64,000 nucleotides of DNA from HNR sp040400085 (GTDB taxonomy: Bacteria > Actinomycetota > Actinomycetes > Actinomycetales > Microbacteriaceae). The first letter of the stretch is position 1. The number at the start of each line of letters is the position of its first letter. The notes beneath the pieces are model-generated. The model ran no database searches. It worked only from the letters and a program-made list of their open reading frames with translations, and was not told where the DNA came from. The stretch is taken from positions 1 through 64,000 of the forward strand of contig JBBAQX010000005.1 of NCBI GenBank assembly GCA_040400085.1, given 5' to 3'. This document shows, one piece after another, positions 39,539 through 48,156 of this stretch. Position numbers and translations under genes: made by a program.

Positions 39539-39827
39539 GATTATTGGTTGTTGTTGGTGCTGCCATATTGATTGTTCGCTCCGCGTTGAGCTTGTCCAGC
39601 TTCTCCCAGAAACGGAACCGGGATCGGTCCGCCATCTTGCTGATGTTTCCGCACTTGCACTCCCAGCGCAGCATCTCATGGAACGCCGGGCTGATCTCTT
39701 GGCGGGTCTCCACCAGCTTCTCTTGGTTCTTCTTGCCGTTTGTGTAGACGCAGCACAGCCACCCCTTTACACCCACACGGGTGCAGGAGGTGGTGTGCTC
39801 TACATTACCTAGTATTGCGTTTTTCAT
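39522..39827 (-). CDS. Zinc-knuckle protein, 101 aa
   Basis: Starts MKNAILGNVEHTTSCTRVGV; a WECKCGNISKMADRSRFRFW segment (CxC) plus two upstream Cys gives a possible zinc site. The C-terminus is hydrophilic (NMAAPTTTNNHD). The ATG giving a 4-base overlap (39825-39827) was chosen. Confidence 0.55.
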   Translation of the reverse strand: MKNAILGNVEHTTSCTRVGVKGWLCCVYTNGKKNQEKLVETRQEISPAFHEMLRWECKCGNISKMADRSRFRFWEKLDKLNAERTINMAAPTTTNNHDLLH

Positions 39828-40180
39828 ACTGCCCATCCTGGTATTTTGTTTCCCACGTGTTCCGGTAGGTCGCCACACGACACCGAATACCAACCCTCCC
39901 TGTCCAAGTAGAACTCGAATCCTCCGTTGGAGCATGTGCGGTGATCTTCAATGCGCGCCATGGTCTCCTCCACCAGCTGCTGGTGGCTGAATTGCTTGTA
40001 GCGCGCCTCGGCCACTTTGATGACCTGGAACTCCGGGCTGCGGTTATCTTCGTCCGTCTTCCACTTGGCGACGTCGTCGATTACCAGAGCCTTGCGCATC
40101 GGCGCAATCCACTTCTTCAGGCTCAGGCGTTCGCGGACGTTTTCCCAAGCCTCCCGCGTGTGCGAAATTTCCCAGGACAT
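39824..40180 (-). CDS. Conserved phage protein, 118 aa
   Basis: The C-terminal half (MARIEDHRTCSNGGFEFYLD, then REGWYSVSCG) is characteristic of a conserved phage family of unknown function; the N-terminus SWEISHTREAWENVRERLSL is also typical. Full length. Confidence 0.65.
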   Translation of the reverse strand: MSWEISHTREAWENVRERLSLKKWIAPMRKALVIDDVAKWKTDEDNRSPEFQVIKVAEARYKQFSHQQLVEETMARIEDHRTCSNGGFEFYLDREGWYSVSCGDLPEHVGNKIPGWAV

Positions 40181-40183
40181 GTA

Positions 40184-40375
40184 TTATAGGAGGTAGAACT
40201 TTAACTTACTCTGAATGGCCTGGAGCTTTTCGCCTCTTATTTCATAAGCCTCTCGTAGCATACGTGTATGGTTTTCTGCAAGGAAATCCACCTTGGGGTA
40301 GATGCCGTCGACAGTGGCTTCCAGCCATGCCTGCAACACCGACACTTCAATTGCGATTTTTTCTGTCTCGTTCAT
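40184..40375 (-). CDS. Hypothetical protein, 63 aa
   Basis: Starts MNETEKIAIEVSVLQAWLEA; an amphipathic helix ending LQAIQSKLKFYLL. The ATG at 40373-40375 has the standard GGACCAACA leader. Not recognised. Confidence 0.5.
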   Translation of the reverse strand: MNETEKIAIEVSVLQAWLEATVDGIYPKVDFLAENHTRMLREAYEIRGEKLQAIQSKLKFYLL

Positions 40376-40555
40376 TGTTGGTCCTTTCAGGTTTCCAATT
40401 ATATACAACCTCACCGGTCTCCTCCACGATCGCTCGGTAGGGTAAGTGTCGGTTCAGTGGGACCTTGACGCCGCCGCTCGGTAATACGGAGTGTCACCGC
40501 TCCGCAGGAATGGCGTGGCATTCTTCCAGCCTACGATGCATGCAAGCGTGTTCAT
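40347..40555 (-). pseudogene. Small protein gene broken by a one-base frameshift
   Basis: From ATG at 40555 (4-base overlap with the upstream stop) the frame reads MNTLACIVGWKNATPFLRSG, then loses sense. One base back it continues as VLPSGGVKVPLNRHLPYRAI, VEETGEVVYNWKPER to a stop at 40347-40349 that overlaps the next gene. The join (near 40485) restores a 69-codon protein. As elsewhere in the window the shift equals one missing base. Confidence 0.5.
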
Positions 40556-40914
40556 TTCTCGAACTCCCTCCTCAGCTCCCGCAGCAGCCACACCTTGGCC
40601 TTATAGCCGACCTGCTCCGGAGGCCCGGACAGGTCGGCGATGGGGAGCCGCGCCAGCACCTTGTCAATGCGGCTCTCCGTATCGCCTACAGGCGCGTCTG
40701 TCTTCCTGGCCGCCCAGATGTCCCGAGCGACCAGCACGACCTCAGGAAGGGCCTCTCCTCGCTTCAATTTGCGGTGCACAGGCTCCTCGCGTATGCGCAG
40801 TGTCCCGTCCTCGCAAATCTCGGCGACCAAGTCGTAGTCGCCATCGATCCCCAGTGACCGCGTGAGGCGGCCGGAAGCAGCCGTGTGACGGCTGCGTGGT
40901 GTTGTTGTGCTCAT
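40552..40914 (-). CDS. Hypothetical protein, 120 aa
   Basis: Basic N-terminal tail, then DGTLRIREEPVHRKLKRGEA and a central AARKTDAPVGDTESRI segment; helical C-terminus (YKAKVWLLRELRREFEK). No family recognised. Confidence 0.55.
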   Translation of the reverse strand: MSTTTPRSRHTAASGRLTRSLGIDGDYDLVAEICEDGTLRIREEPVHRKLKRGEALPEVVLVARDIWAARKTDAPVGDTESRIDKVLARLPIADLSGPPEQVGYKAKVWLLRELRREFEK

Positions 40915-41495
40915 GGGACGTTGTTGGCTACGGACTCTAGCGCCGTTTCGATGCCGCGCACGTAGTTGCTCTTCCAGATCTCGACGCCCGCCGAAGCGTG
41001 TGCCAGTACCAAGGCCTCCAGCCCGTCCAAGGCGTAGTTGTATGGGTCGTCGTCGGTCGCGCCACGGTGACTTATCAGCAACGCTTCGTAGACCTCATAC
41101 ATACGCCCGCCAGGCTGAGGGATGCGGACCATCATACCCGGTAAGCGCACAATCTTGACTCGCTGCTGCTTGTCTTCCTCGCCGAGCGATTCGGCCGCAG
41201 CTCGCAGCACTTCCTCCATCATTCGGAATTCGGTCTGCGCAGCGTCCCACTCCTCCTGCTGCAGTTGATTTGGGTCATACTCAGCCGGACGCCACAGCTC
41301 GGCCCCTGCGGCGTCGTAGGCGCGCAGCAGCGCGTCGATGTTCGGTTCGCACTTGTAGTAGCCATGGATGCCACGGTCGATGTCCATGAAGTAGACGCCT
41401 CCCACCACCTCCGTGAAGGCGATACGCTGACCGAATGGAGTGTATCCGCGGCCAGTGTTGAAGGCGTAAACCACGCGAAATAGGGGAGCATTCAC
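40911..41495 (-). CDS. Hypothetical protein, 194 aa
   Basis: Begins MNAPLFRVVYAFNTGRGYTP, then GQRIAFTEVVGGVYFMDIDR; the first 60 residues have the layout of a small beta-sheet domain common in phage proteins (VYAFNTGRxYTxxGQRI). C-terminal half helical (EALVLAHASAGVEIWKSNY). Function unknown. Confidence 0.6.
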   Translation of the reverse strand: MNAPLFRVVYAFNTGRGYTPFGQRIAFTEVVGGVYFMDIDRGIHGYYKCEPNIDALLRAYDAAGAELWRPAEYDPNQLQQEEWDAAQTEFRMMEEVLRAAAESLGEEDKQQRVKIVRLPGMMVRIPQPGGRMYEVYEALLISHRGATDDDPYNYALDGLEALVLAHASAGVEIWKSNYVRGIETALESVANNVP

Positions 41496-41968
41496 GGCGT
41501 CGCCTCCTCGTCCAATAATGGTCCCAGATTCGATGACTCCAGTCTTACTTCCTCATTCTTTGGATAACACGTGAACCGCACAGCATTCGTGTAGTCACAC
41601 CACACCTGGATCCCGTGGCACTCTGTGCGAAACACCTCAGAGCATTCACCAACTAGCTCCAGAGCGTAGTCATCTGGAATCCACACTGGCGCACCAATAC
41701 GTTCGAACTCTGACCACCACTCGGGCGGTTCATCCAGGTCGATGGTTCGCAGCACGACAGCCTCCACCTTGCCTCGCAGGGTGATGTCAACTGCTCCGCC
41801 CATGCGCGCTTTGGCCTTATTCGCCAGCTCGCGCAGCTCAGCAATTTCACGAAGCAATTCCACCCTCACCTCCATGAGGACATAAGATACCTCGCCGAGC
41901 GGGTCTCCGTTTACACGTGAAATCAGGTGACGCACACCTGCATATGGTTTAGATGTCGTAGAATTCAT
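41492..41968 (-). CDS. Hypothetical protein, 158 aa
   Basis: Starts MNSTTSKPYAGVRHLISRVN; helical middle (EVRVELLREIAELRELANKA) and a strand-rich C-half (ECHGIQVWCDYTNAVRFTCY). The longer in-frame upstream extension is a shadow. No family recognised. Confidence 0.55.
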   Translation of the reverse strand: MNSTTSKPYAGVRHLISRVNGDPLGEVSYVLMEVRVELLREIAELRELANKAKARMGGAVDITLRGKVEAVVLRTIDLDEPPEWWSEFERIGAPVWIPDDYALELVGECSEVFRTECHGIQVWCDYTNAVRFTCYPKNEEVRLESSNLGPLLDEEATP

Positions 41969-42473
41969 GGTCAGCATGTATGGCGATGGGCGCGCCGTTG
42001 ATTTCAAATAGTCCGTCGATGAGCACCCATGGCTCATCCGTTTCAGGGTCGTGTTCTTCCTCCCACCAGTTGTTCGGAAGAGTGTCTCCTTCGCGCAGCC
42101 AGCCTTCCACAAACCGGCGCACGGCCAGCTTGGGACTGGGCGCGATCACGCACGCTATCATAGGAGGGTCAAACGAGTGCGGGATGTGCCCCGCCACGAT
42201 GTAGTGGCGGTCAGGCGGGCGCTTGATAAAGGCCCACACGGGATCAGATGCCTCAAGCGCCTCGCTGAACAACCGTAGAATGCCTGCCGTGTCATTTGTC
42301 GTCCAGTCCACTGCGTCATACGCAGTGGCGTGAGGGGCGGCAATGACCCACAGCAAGTAGGCCAAATGCATACCGATGTTGTCCGTCTCCCAGCTCTCGG
42401 TGCTGTCGTGCGCTGCCATGCACACCCGCTCGATCAGATCACACCGCTCGTCTGGTCGCAGATTGGACTTCAT
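41949..42473 (-). CDS. Hypothetical protein, 174 aa
   Basis: Starts MKSNLRPDERCDLIERVCMA; a helical N-half (AWxAI pattern: TAYDAVDWTTNDTAGILRLF) and a C-half with HYIVAGHIPHSFDPPMIACV. No family recognised. 4-base overlap with the upstream gene. Confidence 0.55.
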   Translation of the reverse strand: MKSNLRPDERCDLIERVCMAAHDSTESWETDNIGMHLAYLLWVIAAPHATAYDAVDWTTNDTAGILRLFSEALEASDPVWAFIKRPPDRHYIVAGHIPHSFDPPMIACVIAPSPKLAVRRFVEGWLREGDTLPNNWWEEEHDPETDEPWVLIDGLFEINGAPIAIHADHEFYDI

Positions 42474-42784
42474 TCCGCGCACCTCCCCAAGTAAGCCTCT
42501 GCGTCCCACTTCTTCAGGAGCGTGACATCGAAAGGGGACAGCGCGCCTTCGACCAACTCCATCAGTGTCATGACGTGCCCGTTCAGCTCCACGGTAGAGT
42601 TGTCAGAACCTACCGCTACGTATTCGAACACCAAGCCGTCATCGTCCTCGTGCACGCTGTGGAAGAATACCTCCTCCGGTTCCAACCCTGGATCGAGCAT
42701 ATAGTCGGCCGGCATATGCCCGACCCACAAATCATCCGCCTCGCCCAGCAACTTCTGCGCTGTGTGTAGTGATATTTTCATCAT
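42470..42784 (-). CDS. Hypothetical protein, 104 aa
   Basis: Starts MMKISLHTAQKLLGEADDLW; acidic beta-rich body (EEVFFHSVHEDDDGLVFEYV). Two adjacent ATGs (42784 and 42781) are equally likely. No family recognised. Confidence 0.55.
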   Translation of the reverse strand: MMKISLHTAQKLLGEADDLWVGHMPADYMLDPGLEPEEVFFHSVHEDDDGLVFEYVAVGSDNSTVELNGHVMTLMELVEGALSPFDVTLLKKWDAEAYLGRCAE

Positions 42785-43275
42785 AATTTTTTCCAAGCTT
42801 CTGTAACCAATCCCACGAACTCTCCGTCCTGACCACCGAACACCAGGGGCATAATGGCCTGGATGTCATCAACGAACTCCCGCTCGCCAGAGGCCCATGC
42901 CTCGCCGTGCGTCGCCACTCCGATCGCTGCCATGCGCGCACACAGCTCCCATACGCCGGGGAATCCGCTGTCCGACATGTTGTAGGCCCTGTCGTAATAT
43001 GACGCGTCCTGTATCAGGTCGCTATTGTCCTGATGCAGGCCGTCCATGATTGCCACTGCGACGGTGGTTACGCTCGCGCGCTCCACGATTTCTCTGGCGT
43101 CGCGAATGGCATCGTCCAGCAGGCGCTGCGCGTCGTCGTTATCCCTGGTGATAGACCTGCAGTAGTCTGGGGAATCCTCATCCCAGCAAATGATTCCGGT
43201 GGGTCGCCCCTGCGCGTCCACTATCTCATCATCCAGCAACGAGGCCGCCAGCCTCTTGATCAAGTCATTGTGCAT
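42781..43275 (-). CDS. Hypothetical protein, 164 aa
   Basis: Helical: MHNDLIKRLAASLLDDEIVD, then AQRLLDDAIRDAREIVERAS and a C-terminal EAWASGEREFVDDIQAIMPL. A GTG/ATG leader of this type plus an 11-base overlap with the upstream gene support the start. No family recognised. Confidence 0.55.
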   Translation of the reverse strand: MHNDLIKRLAASLLDDEIVDAQGRPTGIICWDEDSPDYCRSITRDNDDAQRLLDDAIRDAREIVERASVTTVAVAIMDGLHQDNSDLIQDASYYDRAYNMSDSGFPGVWELCARMAAIGVATHGEAWASGEREFVDDIQAIMPLVFGGQDGEFVGLVTEAWKKL

Positions 43276-44188
43276 GAGGTTGAATGGTGAAGGTTACCTT
43301 GCGTCCGAAGTCCGACTCCAGCATGTGCAGGCCTTTACGGCGCGACACAGCCTTGCGCAGGCGGCGCACGAATTGCGCGTTGGACGCCTTGGGGATCCCG
43401 ACCGCACCAGCCACCTGCGCCAGCGTTCTCGTAACCTCTACCTCCGCGCGACTGACCAGCCGGTCGTGCTCCTCCGCCAACCAGACTCGCAACAGCTCCT
43501 TGTTGCGCTGTATAAGAGAAGATGCGTCCTCGGTGTGCGCGACATCCGCTGCGGGTAGGGGACCGGTCGATTGGATGGTAATCGCCGGCGGCGTCGTGCA
43601 GAACCTGACCCCCATGGAGCCGAGCTCGGCGCGCAACAGTCCTGCGTCGTTCAGCAAGGAGCGATGCATCACCAGACACTCTTCGGCGTCTGTCTCGGCC
43701 CTTACCATGGCAGCGTAAACTCCCAACCAGGTAGGCGGGCAGTTTACCGGCACATTGAGCATTGCGTCGCCGTCGCGCTGAGGCCACGTCGACGGTTCAG
43801 ACGGGGGGATGGTTTGTGAGGCTTCTGCGCCAACCGTGCTGGTTGTGCAGGGTATGGCGGATACTTCGTTTGTCATTGTATTTGTATGATGTTGTAGTTC
43901 GTCCTGGTTAGTGGTCGGCAGGTATGCCACACACAATTCTCTAGCTGCCTTGGCATCTGCAGCTTCCTTCTTCAGGTCTGGGTTGCGAGACCACCAAGGA
44001 GACACCTTCATAGGCTCGACAATCTCGGACTTGGTGTGGCGGTGCGGCACCAACTCCAGCCTGTCTCCCACCACTGCCACTAGCCTGGCCGGCATCAGGT
44101 GCATCTTGGCTCCGCTGCCACTGCTGCGGAACCTGATCTGGCGACCTACGAATCGTTCAGCGGGGAGCCCGCCTATGGTGAGGCTCAT
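43265..44188 (-). CDS. Hypothetical protein, 307 aa, with a DNA-binding-like C-terminus
   Basis: N-terminal 60 residues form a small beta domain (RQIRFRSSGSGAKMHLMPAR, LVAVVGDRLELVPHR), then a Thr/Pro-rich linker. The C-terminal half is helical and ends with VEVTRTLAQVAGAVGIPKAS then NAQFVRRLRKAVSRRKGLHM, a possible helix-turn-helix with a basic tail. No family recognised. Confidence 0.55.
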   Translation of the reverse strand: MSLTIGGLPAERFVGRQIRFRSSGSGAKMHLMPARLVAVVGDRLELVPHRHTKSEIVEPMKVSPWWSRNPDLKKEAADAKAARELCVAYLPTTNQDELQHHTNTMTNEVSAIPCTTSTVGAEASQTIPPSEPSTWPQRDGDAMLNVPVNCPPTWLGVYAAMVRAETDAEECLVMHRSLLNDAGLLRAELGSMGVRFCTTPPAITIQSTGPLPAADVAHTEDASSLIQRNKELLRVWLAEEHDRLVSRAEVEVTRTLAQVAGAVGIPKASNAQFVRRLRKAVSRRKGLHMLESDFGRKVTFTIQPHAQ

Positions 44189-44692
44189 TTATTTGGCGAA
44201 TGCCTCCTCCAGCGGCGTCTGCAGGCGTCGACCTGACTCCCTGAGTGTCACGCCGCGAAGGTGGTCGTGCTCGTGCTGGAATACTTGGGCGGCCTGTCCC
44301 CTAAGCTTGACGTCCCTGCGTATATGCCCCTGCGTATTCATCCAGGTTGCGAAGATGGTGGACCAGCGCTTCACCGCATACAGCTCACCCGGCAGAGACA
44401 GGCAGCCTTCACCGAAGATCTCCACCTCCTGCCCGGTCGGGTGAGGACGCCACGTTGGGTTGATGCACAGATGTCCCACGGTCTTCCCTTCGAACTTGGC
44501 ACCTGGGGCCGCGAAGAAGAAGTTCTCCCGGATACCCACTTGATTGGCAGCCAGGCCTAGCCCTGGACGTGGGCCGCGACATAGCTGCGCCATGTCCCTA
44601 TACATATGTGCCACATCGGCTGGCTCGGTCACAATTGATGTTAGATCCTCGGCCAGTATGTTATCCTTGTCGGTGTTGGTGTAGATTTCCAT
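44189..44692 (-). CDS. def: Peptide deformylase
   Basis: Removes the N-formyl group from new proteins; phage versions are known. All three motifs are intact: GLGLAANQVG (residues 44-53), EGCLSLPG (95-102, metal ligand C97) and QHEHDHLRG (139-147, ligands H140/H144, catalytic E141). 167 aa, near the typical size. It ends directly before the 43265-44188 gene start and overlaps the upstream gene's end by 32 bases. The host's own enzyme is presumably insufficient or inhibited during infection. Confidence 0.95.
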   Translation of the reverse strand: MEIYTNTDKDNILAEDLTSIVTEPADVAHMYRDMAQLCRGPRPGLGLAANQVGIRENFFFAAPGAKFEGKTVGHLCINPTWRPHPTGQEVEIFGEGCLSLPGELYAVKRWSTIFATWMNTQGHIRRDVKLRGQAAQVFQHEHDHLRGVTLRESGRRLQTPLEEAFAK

Positions 44693-44942
44693 TTTTTAAT
44701 TTGTAAAGATAGGTCTGTCCCTCCTCGGTGACAAATCGGTAGCTCCCTCCTTCGAACATGAAGGCATCGCATGTCAGCAGCGGAATAACGTAGCAATACC
44801 CACGCTTGCCGCCCCACTTGCGGGCCGATGGCTGCGCCGGTCGCTCAATTATCGGCGGCTCCACGAGCAAGCCCTTCTGTTCCATCCTCCTCAGCAGCTT
44901 CGAGCTGCGCACTTTTTCCCCAACTACGCCTAGGCCGAACAT
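44661..44942 (-). CDS. Hypothetical protein, 93 aa
   Basis: Basic N-terminus (GEKVRSSKLLRRMEQKGLLV), then a GYCYVIPLLTCDAFMFEGGS segment and a histidine-rich end. The winged-helix-like spacing is possible but not clear. No family recognised. It overlaps the deformylase start by 32 bases. Confidence 0.5.
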   Translation of the reverse strand: MFGLGVVGEKVRSSKLLRRMEQKGLLVEPPIIERPAQPSARKWGGKRGYCYVIPLLTCDAFMFEGGSYRFVTEEGQTYLYKLKNGNLHQHRQG

Positions 44943-45166
44943 GGCGCTATGATGACCGCAGACTCCGGGATGGTTTTCTCGATCAGCCCAAGCATCAGCA
45001 GGTTCGCCAGCTGCTCGTGGCGCATCTTGCCCAGTCCCTTCGCGCGCTCGTCATCCTTCATGTGTCGCGTAAGCAACTTCTTCACGGCGGTCGGAGCCAT
45101 ACCTCGCACGGCCTCGATCAGATCCTTACGGTCTGTGCGCCACTTTAGATCAACGTCTTTTGCCAT
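44930..45166 (-). CDS. Hypothetical protein, 78 aa
   Basis: MAKDVDLKWRTDRKDLIEAV at the start; helical and basic in the middle (KKLLTRHMKDDERAKGLGKM), with a hydrophobic end (NLLMLGLIEKTIPESAVIIA). No family recognised. Confidence 0.55.
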   Translation of the reverse strand: MAKDVDLKWRTDRKDLIEAVRGMAPTAVKKLLTRHMKDDERAKGLGKMRHEQLANLLMLGLIEKTIPESAVIIAPCSA

Positions 45167-45491
45167 TTCTTTTACATCTATTCGCTATTACGAATTCCTC
45201 AAAAAACTCCACGCAGTCGTCGGCGCCATGGTTGATGGTCCTAGACTTCCCATCCAGAAAATGAAATAGCGCAGGTAACTCCTGCGCCTTCGCTTGTAAC
45301 TCCGGTAGTAGTGCCGCCGAGCAGGTAGCCAGGCGGAACTCGGACGCGTCGTCCAATCTGACCACCCGACGCTCCAGGTGCTCCGCCACCGCACACGAGA
45401 GTTGGCTGTCGTCCGTGATGAGCACCAGCAGGTGCCCTTCTACGCACGCAATGCACTCGTAGGGAGAAAGGTCGTAGAGCAAGTCCAGCAT
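45150..45491 (-). CDS. Hypothetical protein, 113 aa
   Basis: MLDLLYDLSPYECIACVEGH then LVLITDDSQLSCAVAEHLER; alternating alpha/beta like a small flavodoxin-type or receiver-like fold, but no active-site Asp pattern. The C-terminus is basic. Its start codon lies inside a short hairpin (45487-45506). No family recognised. Confidence 0.55.
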   Translation of the reverse strand: MLDLLYDLSPYECIACVEGHLLVLITDDSQLSCAVAEHLERRVVRLDDASEFRLATCSAALLPELQAKAQELPALFHFLDGKSRTINHGADDCVEFFEEFVIANRCKRNGKRR

Positions 45492-45506
45492 CTGACGCCA
45501 GATGCT
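45487..45506 (-). promoter_or_regulatory. Start-codon hairpin
   Basis: An 8-bp perfect stem (AGCATCTG/CAGATGCT, 4-base loop) includes the ATG of the 45150-45491 gene (45489-45491), so translation of that gene could be controlled by opening the hairpin. Confidence 0.45.
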
Positions 45507-45539
45507 CTACGACCACAGATCGGGGGCGTCAACGAATTT

Positions 45540-45896
45540 TTACCAGTCGGACTGATAACGATCCGACAGGATACCTGCTGCGCACCTTATGCGCTCCGAC
45601 GCCGTGGAAGGTCCGATCTTTGCCGACATCAACAGCGCCGCGGCGCCGACGGCCAACGCCAGCGCATCCGGCGAGTCTGGATCTGCGGCGCGGACCACCG
45701 ATACGGACATGTGACCAACCATGGACGCTTGGTAGGCGGCGGGCTGATCGGCCGCGAACTCGAACAGCCCGGCGGAGCATACGGCAGCATTCGCCATAAC
45801 ACCCTGCGGCAGTTGAGCGTCCATCTGGTCCAACAAGGACGCAGCATCGGCGCTGAAATCAAAAGTAAGCTTCTCTTTATGTTGTGTAGTTCTCAT
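45540..45896 (-). CDS. Hypothetical protein, 118 aa
   Basis: Starts MRTTQHKEKLTFDFSADAAS then LLDQMDAQLPQGVMANAAVC; the N-terminus looks like a small beta/alpha domain, the rest is Ala-rich helical (SPDALALAVGAAALLMSAKI). No family recognised. The ATG at 45894-45896 follows an A-rich leader. Confidence 0.5.
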   Translation of the reverse strand: MRTTQHKEKLTFDFSADAASLLDQMDAQLPQGVMANAAVCSAGLFEFAADQPAAYQASMVGHMSVSVVRAADPDSPDALALAVGAAALLMSAKIGPSTASERIRCAAGILSDRYQSDW

Positions 45897-45930
45897 TGTA
45901 TTTTTTGGTATCATGTGGGCAAACAAAGAC

Positions 45931-45954
45931 GGGCGGCCTCAGCAGAGGTCGCCC
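45931..45954 (-). terminator. Terminator-like hairpin
   Basis: GGGCGGCCTC pairs with GAGGTCGCCC (one G-T wobble on the plus strand), 4-base loop, just after the stop of the 45991-46200 gene. No strong T run; weak call. Confidence 0.4.
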
Positions 45955-45990
45955 GAAAAAGAACCGCTCGCGCGGTATGGAGTTTCCTCC

Positions 45991-46200
45991 TCATCCGGCA
46001 GAGGCCTCTGCCTCCTCTACCAACATTCCGGTTGCCAGCATTTTTGCGAGTGCGGCCGTCTTGGTTTGTTCGCTACCATCGGGCCACGCAGCGCTAAGCA
46101 CTTCGCCCTGTTCTGGAGTAGACGAGGCCGACTTCTCCATGACGGAGAGACCAGCGGTGACGGTAGCTTTGACGAGAGAGTGGCGTGTGATGGCGTTCAT
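45991..46200 (-). CDS. Hypothetical protein, 69 aa
   Basis: MNAITRHSLVKATVTAGLSV at the start, then a helical, Ala/Glu-rich body. It is the first gene after rpoBC on the transcript and may be co-expressed with it. No family recognised. Confidence 0.5.
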   Translation of the reverse strand: MNAITRHSLVKATVTAGLSVMEKSASSTPEQGEVLSAAWPDGSEQTKTAALAKMLATGMLVEEAEASAG

Positions 46201-46212
46201 TTCGCGAGTATG

Positions 46213-48153
46213 TTAATGTGATGAGGATGCTTCGACAAGTCTATTTTTGAGCTGAGGCGGCAGCTCCATGCGACCAGCCAATACGTCGTCCAGTTCCTGC
46301 TTAGTGAGCCCGAGCAGTGTGCGGACGCTGTCTTCCATGGCTGGATTGATAATTGGACGTGGAAGCCTGATGCGGCCCCACTTGTCGCCGGTGACTATGC
46401 GCGGATCAAACAGGCCTCCCTTGATGGTGTCCATCGTGCTGATGTTGACCAGGTCGCCAGTGTCAACGTCCACCGGATCCTCCTTGTCCAGATCCTTGTC
46501 GGTGAACGGTGCCAGGCGGTAACGCCCCTTGCCCACCTCCCTGGTGGCCATGCCTGCGCCGGAGAGCAGCGCGCGGAATTTGTTCCACACGAATGGAACG
46601 CCCACCTTCGGTAGCGGCTTGCCTGCCCTCAAATCTTTCCAGTACTGGTCGTTGCGGGTTCCGCGCAGCGTGGAGTTCTCGCGCATCAGTGAGTAGGCCC
46701 CTGATGATAGCGTAGCGAAGTTCTCCAGCCCGGAGAAACGCTTAGCCTGCGCGTGTTCGCCAGCGCCTCGAGCTGGCTGATCGTTCCCATCATAAGATCC
46801 GTTGCCTCGCGTGGACAGCTTGCCTGAGGAAACGTGATGCAGCTTGTTGATGAATGCGTAGCCCACGGTCACCGGGTTAGCCAGTGTGCGATTCGCGACA
46901 GGGTCGTAGATTTGCTCCGTCGACTGCACGCCATGCTGCTTCTCCAGATCATCGATGTAGTCGTTCCAATTCTGCCCTTTCGGAAGGAACGAAGGAATCT
47001 TGAGCGCGGTGCCGAGCCGCTTTGCAATCTTGCCTAGGCGTATCTCGTGTTGCGAAGATGGGTTGGCCCGCGACACGAGCGACAAAGGGTTGAGCATTAC
47101 GTCCAACGGCTGCCCGTCCGCTGTCCTGGGCATCTGGTCGTCTGGTATAACACGGGATACGGTGGCCTTAGCGCCAGCTCTAATTGTTAGTTTGTCGCCC
47201 TCTTCGGTGGGCTTGACATAGCGCAGCACCACCTTGAGACCGTTCTTGGTCTGCCTGGCATCGATCACTTCCGCCGGTTGGTGTCCCTCCCACACAGTAG
47301 CGGCGTCCCTACGCGACTGCTTGAGGGCCTTCGATAGCTTGCCTACATTCGCACCGACGGAGGAGAGTGTGCGTGGCATTGTCCCCAATACTATTGGGTC
47401 GCCTGGTTCGAGGATGGTCCCCTTACGGACTAGCCCGTTCTCCTCGAACTGAGCCAGCTTCTCCTTGGTGAATCGCGAAGGGAACTGCGCGCGGTAGTGG
47501 GCCAGTCCGGTCTTGAGGTTGTCGGATGCGTCCTGCTTGACCACCTTGTATTGGACGGCAGACATGCGCTTGGCGAAGCTCTCGCTGATTGGCATGGCAT
47601 CGTCCATCGAGAAGCCCTTCCACGGCACCAGACCGATACGCGCGTTGATGCCCATGTTCTGCACGCCGTTGTCGTCTGTGAAGCTCGACGCCGCCGCCAC
47701 CTGTCCGGCGGTAAATGCATCGCCCTTTTTCAGCAATGCGCGGGACGTCACCCCAGATTTTTGATTGAAAAATTGATGGTCATACAAGTCCAGATCCGCC
47801 TTTTCGCCGTCGTCGTAGGCGACCCGTATGTAGTCCTTCGTGACGTCCACAACGCGCCCGGGCTTCTTAGTGCGCACAGCTCCCAAGTTCTCTCCTACCA
47901 GCTCGTCAAAGCTGCGTCCTTGCTTGTCGGACGGATCCAAGTTCTGCACCAGCGGAGCCTCTCCGTGCTCGATCGCCAGCGCTTGGTTGACAAACCGCCC
48001 GCCGTAGAACAACCGCTGGGCCTGCACGGCAGACTGCAGCGGGATCTGGTTGGTATGGCTGCCGAACTGTCGCGAGGGATCTGCGAGCTCGAAGTGGACG
48101 TCCTCGTCATCGTCGCTGACATCTTCCAGCTGATTGTTTCTGACTACGTGCAT
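46213..48153 (-). CDS. Fused RNA polymerase beta C-terminal / beta-prime N-terminal fragment
   Basis: 646 aa. Beta C-terminal motifs: DPSRQFGSHTNQIPLQSAVQ, IEHGEAPLVQNL, NPLSLVSRANPSSQHEIRLG (hybrid-binding region) and ARGAGEHAQAKRFSGLENFA (the beta clamp-proximal GQRFGEMEVWAL equivalent). Near residue 570 the sequence switches to the start of beta-prime (MDTIKGGLFDPRIVTGDKWG then RIRLPRPIINP). The zinc ribbon of bacterial beta-prime is absent. The beta-prime core continues in the 11256-14321 gene, about 32 kb away. So subunit boundaries are shuffled: a beta/beta-prime fusion plus separate pieces. Confidence 0.9.
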   Translation of the reverse strand: MHVVRNNQLEDVSDDDEDVHFELADPSRQFGSHTNQIPLQSAVQAQRLFYGGRFVNQALAIEHGEAPLVQNLDPSDKQGRSFDELVGENLGAVRTKKPGRVVDVTKDYIRVAYDDGEKADLDLYDHQFFNQKSGVTSRALLKKGDAFTAGQVAAASSFTDDNGVQNMGINARIGLVPWKGFSMDDAMPISESFAKRMSAVQYKVVKQDASDNLKTGLAHYRAQFPSRFTKEKLAQFEENGLVRKGTILEPGDPIVLGTMPRTLSSVGANVGKLSKALKQSRRDAATVWEGHQPAEVIDARQTKNGLKVVLRYVKPTEEGDKLTIRAGAKATVSRVIPDDQMPRTADGQPLDVMLNPLSLVSRANPSSQHEIRLGKIAKRLGTALKIPSFLPKGQNWNDYIDDLEKQHGVQSTEQIYDPVANRTLANPVTVGYAFINKLHHVSSGKLSTRGNGSYDGNDQPARGAGEHAQAKRFSGLENFATLSSGAYSLMRENSTLRGTRNDQYWKDLRAGKPLPKVGVPFVWNKFRALLSGAGMATREVGKGRYRLAPFTDKDLDKEDPVDVDTGDLVNISTMDTIKGGLFDPRIVTGDKWGRIRLPRPIINPAMEDSVRTLLGLTKQELDDVLAGRMELPPQLKNRLVEASSSH

Positions 48154-48156
48154 AGG

